Assembly: GCF_020035535.1 (NCBI RefSeq)
Contig: NZ_CP083349.1
Span: 1-64,000 of the forward strand
From: Ensifer adhaerens
GTDB taxonomy: Bacteria; Pseudomonadota; Alphaproteobacteria; Rhizobiales; Rhizobiaceae
Reading direction: 5' to 3'
Length of the DNA: 64,000 nt
Position 1 is the stretch's first letter. Each line of letters opens with the position of its first letter. This document shows, one piece after another, positions 58,280 through 64,000 of this stretch. The notes below the pieces were generated by a model. The model was not told the origin of the DNA. It did no database searches and worked only from the letters and a program-made list of their open reading frames with translations. A program made the position numbers and the translations under genes.

Positions 58280-58594
58280 GAAATCCTCACGTGCTGGGAG
58301 GTCCGCAGACTTTCACCTGCGGTGGACGCATTTCGCAATGGGGGTGAACTCCATCATGGAGCGTCAGATGCCGACCGGCATGTCGGAGGCAACCGGGTCA
58401 TTTTCGACCGGCTCTCTCAGGGTCCTGAATAGACTGGAGATTCTTAAAATTGGGCCAACGCGGACGCTGTTTTACCTGTTGCTTTGATAAAATTGCGCGC
58501 GGAGCTTTATCTCCGCGACATCGCCTGTCCGGATTGCGCAAACGCTGATTTCAAGGGCTGGAGACGGTCAAGCGCCAGAGCGTGGCAGGAAGAA

Positions 58595-58619
58595 AGTGCG
58601 GGCGCATTTTGCCCGCACT
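58595..58619 (-). terminator. Terminator of rbsK
   Basis: A 9-bp perfect stem with a 7-nt loop, followed on the minus strand by TTTCTTCC. Confidence 0.65.
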
Positions 58620-58652
58620 CGGCTTTGTTTCCGCGGAGCATTCGCATTGTAG

Positions 58653-58675
58653 GTCTGGGTCGATCCGACCCAGAC
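58653..58675. repeat. Perfect palindrome after rbsK sharing TGGGTC/GACCCA arms
   Basis: GTCTGGGTCG-ATC-CGACCCAGAC, 10-bp arms. The core TGGGTC-N5-GACCCA equals the arm pair before the nucleoside hydrolase gene. Confidence 0.5.
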
Positions 58676-58685
58676 GCGTCGCGAA

Positions 58686-59585
58686 CTAAATGCGTGATGC
58701 CACTTCCGAGGCAAGCGGGATCGAAGGTTGTGCGCCGCGCTTGAGGCAGGCGAGCGAACCGGCAACGGCGGCACGGCGCAACGCCTCGGGGAAGGCAATG
58801 CCGGCATCCAAGCTGGCCGCGAGATAGCCGCAGAAGGTGTCGCCGGCGCCGACCGTATCCACCGGTTCGATCTTCAGGCCCTTGGCACGCTGGATTTCGC
58901 CCTCGTGCACGGCGACTACGCCATCGGCGCCAAGCGTGACGATGACGGTCTGTCCGGTCTCCGCATGGAGCGCCTTCATCGCGTCTTCGCGTTCCGCACT
59001 GCTGATGCCGCTCTTGCCGGCCAGCAGCTCGAATTCGGTCTCGTTGGCAATGACGATATCGGCCATGCGACCGAGACGTGCTGCATCCGGCGTCAGCGGC
59101 GCGATGTTGATGACCGAGCGTACGCCCTTCTGTTTGGCTGCGTTCAAGGCTTTCTCGACCGAGGCTGCGGGAATTTCGAGCTGCAGCATCAACGTGTCGC
59201 CAGGCTTCATGCCGTCGACGGCCTTCACCGCATCGGCCTCGTCGACGGTCGCATTGGCGCTGGCGACCACGACGATGACGTTTTCGCCGTCACCTCCGAC
59301 GAGGATGTGGGCGGTGCCGGTCGGCTCATCTACCGTCTTGGTCAGCGACATGTCCGTGCCGGCACCCTTCAAGAGTTCCAAGGCGCCTTCGGCGAAGCTG
59401 TCGGCACCGACGGCACCCGCCATCTGCACTGTCGCTCCGGCACGTCGTGCGGCAAGCGCCTGGTTTGCGCCCTTGCCGCCGGCGGCGGTCGAAAAGCCCG
59501 TCCCGGCGACGGTCTCGCCCGGCTTCGGAAGGCGTGCGGTCGTGGCGATCAGGTCCATGTTGATGGACCCAAAAACAGTGATCAT
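58686..59585 (-). CDS. rbsK: Ribokinase
   Basis: Phosphorylates D-ribose. A 299-residue PfkB-family kinase with the GGKGANQALAARRAGA substrate motif near residue 37 and the anion-hole/catalytic GAGDTFCGYLAASL near 247, whose Asp is the general base. No ribose ABC transporter is nearby; substrate may come from nucleoside cleavage by the neighbouring hydrolase. Its ATG lies 51 bases after the rmuC stop. Confidence 0.93.
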   Translation of the reverse strand: MITVFGSINMDLIATTARLPKPGETVAGTGFSTAAGGKGANQALAARRAGATVQMAGAVGADSFAEGALELLKGAGTDMSLTKTVDEPTGTAHILVGGDGENVIVVVASANATVDEADAVKAVDGMKPGDTLMLQLEIPAASVEKALNAAKQKGVRSVINIAPLTPDAARLGRMADIVIANETEFELLAGKSGISSAEREDAMKALHAETGQTVIVTLGADGVVAVHEGEIQRAKGLKIEPVDTVGAGDTFCGYLAASLDAGIAFPEALRRAAVAGSLACLKRGAQPSIPLASEVASRI

Positions 59586-59636
59586 GTGAAAATTTCCCGT
59601 CGGATTAGAGAGTGGGCCGGAGAGTGCCCGAGAGCC

Positions 59637-60830
59637 TCAGTCCTCGTCAACCACCCGCAGACGCAATTGCCCCACCCGGTTGTCGACGGCAGCGCGCGGG
59701 TCGGTTGCCTCCTGCATGCCGCCTTCGGCCTCGAGTTCGAGCGCCTCGATCTTGGCACCGCGCCGGGTGAGTTTGCTGGACGAGATCAGAATATCCTCGA
59801 CGTCCTTCTGGCTCATGGCGAAATGGCCCTGGAGCTTGCGCACGCGCTCGTCGAGACGGCCGAGGTCCTCCATCAATCTGGCGACCTCGCCCTGGATCAG
59901 ATGCGCCTGCTCACGCATGCGCGCATCCTTGAGGATCGCCTGAATCACCTGGATCGACAGCAGGAGCAGGGAAGGGGAAACGATGACGATCCGCTGGCGG
60001 TGTGCCTTCTGCACGATCGCTTCGAAATGCTCGTGGATTTCGGCGAAGATCGATTCGGATGGCACGAAGAGGAACGCGGTGTCCTGCGTCTCTCCGGAGA
60101 TCAGATATTTGCTGGCGATATCGCGCACATGCGTTTCCATGTCGCGGCGGAAAAGCTGGGCGATCTGCTGGCGGCGTTCGGCATCCGGTGCGTCACGCAT
60201 CGCGTTCCAGGCTTCCAGCGGAAACTTGGCGTCGATGACGAGCGGCGGCTGGCCGTTCGGCATGCGGATCGTGCAGTCGGGTCGCGCGCCGTTCGACAGC
60301 GTCGCCTGGAAGGCGAAGGCGCCCATCGGCAGCCCGTCGGCGATGATCGCCTCCATGCGCGACTGGCCGAAGGCGCCGCGCGTCTGCTTGTTGGAAAGGA
60401 TTGCCTGCAGCCCGGCCATGTCCTTGGCGAGCGACTGGATGTTGTTCTGGGCGTTGTCGATGACCGCCAGCCGTTCCTGCAGCCGCCTGAGGTTTTCGTG
60501 CGTCGCCTTGGTCTGTTCGGTGATCGACGCGCCGATGCGATGGGTCATGCCGTCGATGCGCTGGCTGAGCGTCTGGTTGAGTTCCGCCTGCCGCGCGCCG
60601 AAGACTTCGGCCATGGCGGCGACCCGCCCTTGCATCTCCGTCTGGGCGGCGAGCAGCATTGCCATCTGCTCCTGCCGCTCCTCGTCGCGGTTGTCCCGTC
60701 GCCGCGAAAACGCCATCAAAATTGCAACGACGACCACCAGGCCGACGGCAATCGCGAGATGGCCCAGCGTGATCGGCAAGGCGCCGATGAAAAACAGCGG
60801 CTGGGCGAAGGGGAAAGGCGCGGGTTCCAT
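59637..60830 (-). CDS. rmuC: DNA recombination protein RmuC
   Basis: A 397-residue RmuC-family protein: one N-terminal membrane anchor (about 15-40, LPITLGHLAIAVGLVVVVAILMA), a long coiled coil (about 55-130) and the nuclease-like RmuC domain with PDCTIRMPNGQPPLVIDAKFPLEAW. Family members limit DNA inversions and recombination. It is divergent from def across 151 bases. Confidence 0.92.
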   Translation of the reverse strand: MEPAPFPFAQPLFFIGALPITLGHLAIAVGLVVVVAILMAFSRRRDNRDEERQEQMAMLLAAQTEMQGRVAAMAEVFGARQAELNQTLSQRIDGMTHRIGASITEQTKATHENLRRLQERLAVIDNAQNNIQSLAKDMAGLQAILSNKQTRGAFGQSRMEAIIADGLPMGAFAFQATLSNGARPDCTIRMPNGQPPLVIDAKFPLEAWNAMRDAPDAERRQQIAQLFRRDMETHVRDIASKYLISGETQDTAFLFVPSESIFAEIHEHFEAIVQKAHRQRIVIVSPSLLLLSIQVIQAILKDARMREQAHLIQGEVARLMEDLGRLDERVRKLQGHFAMSQKDVEDILISSSKLTRRGAKIEALELEAEGGMQEATDPRAAVDNRVGQLRLRVVDED

Positions 60831-60981
60831 GCGCCAAACCTAACAGATTCTTTGGTTATGTGTAGATCAAAACAAGAACATTTGCGCCGTGCGGTTAACG
60901 CGGGCCTGTCCAGGAAAGGCTGCCGAAGGTGGCAAGCCAATTTCCTTGCACGCCGATGGAAAGATCGGCTATGGGAGCAGC

Positions 60982-61506
60982 ATGACGATCAAGCCGCTTA
61001 TCATCCTTCCCGATCCTGTGCTTCGCCAGGTTTCCACGCCGATCGAAACCGTCGACGCGGACGTCCGTCGTCTTGCCGACGACATGCTCGAAACCATGTA
61101 CGATGCCCCCGGCATCGGCCTTGCCGCGATCCAGATCGGTGTCGCCAGGCGCATGCTGGTGCTCGACGTTTCGAAGGAAGGCGACGAGAAGACACCGCTC
61201 GTCTTCATCAATCCCGAGATCGTCGCTTCGTCCGATACCTATTCGGTCTACGAGGAAGGCTGCCTGTCGATCCCGGATTATTACGCCGAGGTCGAGCGCC
61301 CCGCGTCGATCACCGTCAAGCATCTCGACCGTGACGGCAAGCAGCAGACGATCGAGGCCGACGGCCTGCTCGCCACCTGCCTGCAGCACGAGATCGATCA
61401 CCTGAACGGCGTGTTGTTCATCGATCACATCTCCAAGCTCAAGCGCGACATGGTGATCCGAAAGTTCACCAAGGCCGCCAAGACGCGCGGCGCCAAGGCG
61501 ATCTGA
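60982..61506 (+). CDS. def: Peptide deformylase
   Basis: Removes the N-formyl group from new proteins. The 174-residue enzyme has the three motifs [17 protein letters not shown] and QHEIDHLNG (metal Cys and His residues, catalytic Glu). ATG 60982 is set by the conserved [15 protein letters not shown]. def-fmt pairing is universal in this lineage; a repeat lies between them. Confidence 0.97.
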   Translation: MTIKPLIILPDPVLRQVSTPIETVDADVRRLADDMLETMYDAPGIGLAAIQIGVARRMLVLDVSKEGDEKTPLVFINPEIVASSDTYSVYEEGCLSIPDYYAEVERPASITVKHLDRDGKQQTIEADGLLATCLQHEIDHLNGVLFIDHISKLKRDMVIRKFTKAAKTRGAKAI

Positions 61507-61557
61507 GCCTTCGATCGCGCAAGCGGTCGCGAACAGATCGCGCGAACGGCTGAATTT

Positions 61558-61600
61558 GACTCCAGGAAAAGCGTGAAACGGTTTTCCGCCCGGGGTTGCC
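61558..61600 (+). repeat. Single rhizobial palindromic repeat between def and fmt
   Basis: CTCCAGGAAAAGCGTGAAAC then GGTTTTCCGCCCGG, the unit of the array at 53591. A second stem AGATCATTTC/GAAGTGATCT follows at 61616-61650, one G-U pair, ending 20 bases before the fmt start. Confidence 0.75.
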
Positions 61601-61670
61601 CTGTTTCAGAGAATGAGATCATTTCGCCGTTTCCCCGCATGAAGTGATCTGAGAGGACGGAGTTACCGCC

Positions 61671-62606
61671 TTGTCGCTTCGCATCATCTTCATGGGTACG
61701 CCGGAATTTTCCGTGCCGACGCTGGCAGCGCTCGCAGAAGCCGGTCACCAGATCGTTGCCGCCTATACGCAGCCGCCGCGGCCGGGCGGCCGCCGCGGGC
61801 TCGACCTGCAGAAGTCGCCGGTGCACCAGGCAGCCGAACTCCTCGGCATTCCCGTGCTGACGCCGCTAAACTTCAAGGACGAGGCGGATCGCCAGGCCTT
61901 CCGTGATTTCGACGCCGACGTCGCCGTCGTCGTCGCCTATGGCCTGCTTCTGCCCGAGGCCATCCTCACGGGCACCAAGCTCGGCTGCTACAATGGCCAC
62001 GCCTCGCTGCTGCCGCGCTGGCGCGGTGCCGCGCCCATCCAGCGCGCGATCATGGCCGGCGATCATGAGACCGGCATGATGGTGATGAAGATGGAAAAGG
62101 GGCTCGATACCGGTCCGGTCGCTCTCACCAAGACGGTCCAGATCGGCGAGACGATGACCGGTGGCGAACTGCACGACCGGCTGATGCAGGTCGGCGCCAG
62201 CCTGATGCGGGAGGCGATGGCGAAGCTCGAGGCCGACGATCTGCCGCTGACGGTCCAGGCCGAGGACGGTGTCGTCTACGCCCAGAAGATCAGCAAGGCG
62301 GAAACCCGCATCGACTTCGCCCGTCCTTCGCGCGAGGTGCATGATCACATCCGCGGCCTGTCGCCGTTCCCGGGCGCCTGGTTCGAACTCGAAATCGCCG
62401 GCAAGCCGGAACGCATCAAGGTGCTGAACTCCGAGCCGGCTTCCGGCACGGGCGAGGCCGGAACGGTGCTCGATGACAGCCTGAAGATCGCCTGCGCCGA
62501 AGGCGCGGTTCGGCTGACCCGCCTGCAGCGCGCCGGCGGCAAGGCGCTCGGAGCGGCCGACTTCCTGCGCGGAACGCCGGTTGCGCCCGGCACGAGGGTC
62601 GGCTGA
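61671..62606 (+). CDS. fmt: Methionyl-tRNA formyltransferase
   Basis: Formylates initiator Met-tRNA. The 311-residue product has [11 protein letters not shown] at the N terminus, the catalytic-region [20 protein letters not shown] (the N-x-H motif is intact, Asn-Gly-His) and a C-terminal OB-fold. The start is TTG at 61671; a downstream ATG at 61692 would lose the first strand. truA begins in the overlapping TGATG. Confidence 0.95.
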   Translation: MSLRIIFMGTPEFSVPTLAALAEAGHQIVAAYTQPPRPGGRRGLDLQKSPVHQAAELLGIPVLTPLNFKDEADRQAFRDFDADVAVVVAYGLLLPEAILTGTKLGCYNGHASLLPRWRGAAPIQRAIMAGDHETGMMVMKMEKGLDTGPVALTKTVQIGETMTGGELHDRLMQVGASLMREAMAKLEADDLPLTVQAEDGVVYAQKISKAETRIDFARPSREVHDHIRGLSPFPGAWFELEIAGKPERIKVLNSEPASGTGEAGTVLDDSLKIACAEGAVRLTRLQRAGGKALGAADFLRGTPVAPGTRVG

Positions 62607-63349
62607 TGCCGCGCTTCAAGCTGACCGTCGAATATGACGGCTCTGATTATGTCGGCTGGCAGCGGCAGGACAATGGCGAGTCTGTGCAAGGGGCGATCGA
62701 AAAGGCGATCCTGTCTCTGACCGGCGATACCGTTTCGATCCGTGGCGCCGGCCGCACCGATTCCGGCGTACACGCCAGCGGCCAGGTCATGCATGCCGAT
62801 CTGACCCGTCCGTGGAAGCCCTATACGCTGCGCAATGCGCTGAACGCGCATCTGGGCCTTGCGCGCGAGCGAGTGGCGATCCTCGAGGCCGAGGAAGTGT
62901 CCGAGGAATTCGACGCCCGCTTCTCGGCGCTGCGCCGGCATTATCTCTACCGCATCATCTCACGGCCCGCGCCGCTGGCACTTGAAGCCCGGCGCGCCTG
63001 GTGGGTGCCGAAGCCGCTCGACCATGAGGCGATGCATGCGGGCGCCCAGCGCCTCGTCGGCCATCACGATTTCACCACCTTCCGCTCCGCCCATTGCCAG
63101 GCGACGAGCCCGGTGCGGACGCTCGACCGGCTGGACGTCGCGCTCGTTGGCGGCGTCATCGAGATCCGCGCGACGGCGCAGAGCTTCCTGCACAACCAGA
63201 TCCGGTCCTTTGCGGGATCGCTGAAGCTGGTGGGCGAGGGCAAATGGTCGCCGGACGATTTGCAGGCAGCGCTTGAAGCGCGCAACCGCAAGGCCTGCGG
63301 CCCCGTGGCCCCGCCCGATGGGCTTTATTTCCTGCAAGTGGATTACTGA
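62606..63349 (+). CDS. truA: tRNA pseudouridine synthase TruA
   Basis: Makes pseudouridine at 38-40 of tRNA anticodon arms. The 247-residue protein has the catalytic Asp in [14 protein letters not shown] near residue 53 and [10 protein letters not shown] plus [13 protein letters not shown]. It shares one base with the fmt stop, so def-fmt-truA form an operon-like run. Confidence 0.96.
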   Translation: MPRFKLTVEYDGSDYVGWQRQDNGESVQGAIEKAILSLTGDTVSIRGAGRTDSGVHASGQVMHADLTRPWKPYTLRNALNAHLGLARERVAILEAEEVSEEFDARFSALRRHYLYRIISRPAPLALEARRAWWVPKPLDHEAMHAGAQRLVGHHDFTTFRSAHCQATSPVRTLDRLDVALVGGVIEIRATAQSFLHNQIRSFAGSLKLVGEGKWSPDDLQAALEARNRKACGPVAPPDGLYFLQVDY

Positions 63350-63384
63350 TCGCGAGCCGATCCTGAAGCTCTGAAGCACGATCC

Positions 63385-63438
63385 TATAGCATGTCGTTAT
63401 CGCAAAACCGCTGCGCACAGTTGCGCGTCACACTCTAG
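63385..63438 (-). repeat. Rhizobial palindromic repeat at the 3' end of the membrane protein gene
   Basis: TATAGCATGTCGTTATCGCA, AAACCGCTGCGCACAGTTGC and GCGTCACACTCTAG. The outer arms are degenerate. The CTA at 63435-63437 is the stop codon (TAG) of the overlapping minus-strand gene, so the element seems to supply it. Confidence 0.6.
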
Positions 63439-64000
63439 CTCGGGATCAGGCCGAAGAAGCGCTGCAGCAGGTCGCCGATCATCATCGAGGGCAGCAGGAA
63501 TAGCGCCGTCAGCGCCGAGGCCAGCAGCGTCTGGTTGCCCGTCAGCATGCGCAGGAGCCGGAAGAGCACAGCGATGCTGACCACGAGCAGCGTCAGCCAG
63601 ATCAGGCTCGTCAAGCCTTGGCTTCCGGGAATGGTGAGCCTGATCGCCGCCGGCACCGCCATCGCGTAGGAAAGCGGCACGGAGAGCCAGTTGGTGGTGA
63701 CGATGATCGGCACCACTGCTCCTGCAAAACCGAGCGGACGGGACAGAATGGCGATCAGCACCAGCGGCAGCAGCCAGCTGACGAGATCGACGACCAGCAG
63801 CTTGAAGATGAAGCCTATGCCGATCACCGTCCCATCGGGCATCGCCGACAAATAGTAGAACCGCCAGGACGCCCAGGTAACGGCGATCGCCGGCAGGCAC
63901 CAGAGCATCGACGTGAACGAGCGCCAGAGGCCGCTCTCGCTGAAATCGAGCCAGCGGAAACCCTCTTGGTTGCCCTGAGCCAAGAGCCAAAGGCCCTTGA
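63435..64000 (-). CDS. Conserved membrane protein, 5' end outside the window
   Basis: At least 182 residues with about five hydrophobic segments and no recognised catalytic motif. Six codons upstream of the TTG at 63983 are also open (reading KGLWL then LAQGNQEG), so the frame runs off the window edge and the true start is not visible. I do not recognise a named family; similar proteins sit next to truA in Sinorhizobium. Confidence 0.65.
   Translation of the reverse strand, partial: KGLWLLAQGNQEGFRWLDFSESGLWRSFTSMLWCLPAIAVTWASWRFYYLSAMPDGTVIGIGFIFKLLVVDLVSWLLPLVLIAILSRPLGFAGAVVPIIVTTNWLSVPLSYAMAVPAAIRLTIPGSQGLTSLIWLTLLVVSIAVLFRLLRMLTGNQTLLASALTALFLLPSMMIGDLLQRFFGLIPS

Larger units (their letters stand above)
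58280..58685. other. 406-bp gap between rbsK and the chemoreceptor gene
   Basis: Contains three hairpins: CGCGGAG/CTCCGCG (58498-58517, with an ATTTTATC tail on the minus strand), AGTGCGGGC/GCCCGCACT (58595-58619) and a TCTGGGTCG/CGACCCAGA palindrome (58654-58674). No convincing gene. The chemoreceptor promoter must lie within 58290-58500 but is not resolved. Confidence 0.6.

Noticed and set aside
58728..61334. 868-codon plus-strand frame over rbsK and rmuC
   Set aside because: It is complementary to two well-supported genes and runs into def in a different frame.

Overview
The window is a gene-dense, GC-rich stretch of an alphaproteobacterial chromosome, most likely Sinorhizobium/Ensifer (Rhizobiaceae). 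The assignment rests on protein similarity and gene order that I recall from S. meliloti (olsB-malic enzyme-mutS-glnD-murJ; nfu-tsaB-rimI-olsA-miaB-phoH-ybeY-corC-lnt-HTH-metK-trmB; lptC-lptA-lptB-rpoN-hpf-ptsN), on rhizobial palindromic repeats between genes, and on a ROSE-type thermosensor hairpin before a small heat-shock gene. I could not run a search, so species is not assigned. I recognise no tRNA, rRNA, CRISPR array, insertion sequence or prophage; nearly everything looks like core chromosome.

Layout. 1-7.1 kb: dnaA, a LysR regulator divergent from an EamA exporter, then an accessory island built around an ECF42-type sigma factor with its DGPF/YCII partner, a DoxX-like membrane protein, a DUF1801 protein and a glutathione S-transferase. 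7.2-12.2 kb: hemW, rdgB, a VOC protein and rph on the minus strand, divergent from hrcA-grpE. 12.3-15.3 kb: an FAD-linked lactone-oxidase-like gene and an SDR in one minus-strand operon, divergent from a LuxR-type regulator. 15.3-20.5 kb: the lptC-lptA-lptB-rpoN-hpf-ptsN cluster (LPS transport, sigma-54, ribosome hibernation, nitrogen PTS). 20.8-26 kb: sppA, ihfB, a LapA-domain protein, a CoxG-like protein, two RNA methyltransferase genes and lspA. 26-39.8 kb: a hybrid histidine kinase, olsB, an NADP-type malic enzyme, mutS, glnD, murJ and a VOC protein. 39.9-53.6 kb: trpS, uspA-like, nfu, tsaB, rimI, olsA, miaB, phoH, ybeY, a CorC-like gene, lnt, an HTH regulator, metK and trmB. 53.6-64 kb: a tandem palindromic repeat array, DUF1150 and hsp20, a nucleoside hydrolase, a chemoreceptor, rbsK, rmuC, def, fmt, truA and a membrane protein cut by the window end.

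Themes. Both ornithine-lipid genes (olsB, olsA) lie about 15 kb apart. Nitrogen control is represented by rpoN, ptsN and glnD, and proteostasis by hrcA-grpE, hsp20 and sppA. Two predicted heat-shock (RpoH) promoters share the same architecture.

The most interesting observations are: (1) two copies of TGTCGGC-N16-CGTC, one before the YCII gene and one before the doxX-like gene, which look like the promoters of the ECF42 sigma factor; (2) a compact structured element with a perfect Shine-Dalgarno, a 13-codon ORF and an intrinsic terminator in the gap after olsB; (3) the RpoH promoter plus ROSE hairpin of hsp20; (4) paired CCC/GGG palindromes between the divergent LuxR and SDR genes; (5) palindromic repeats, including a four-copy tandem array and two copies that appear to supply the stop codons of neighbouring genes.
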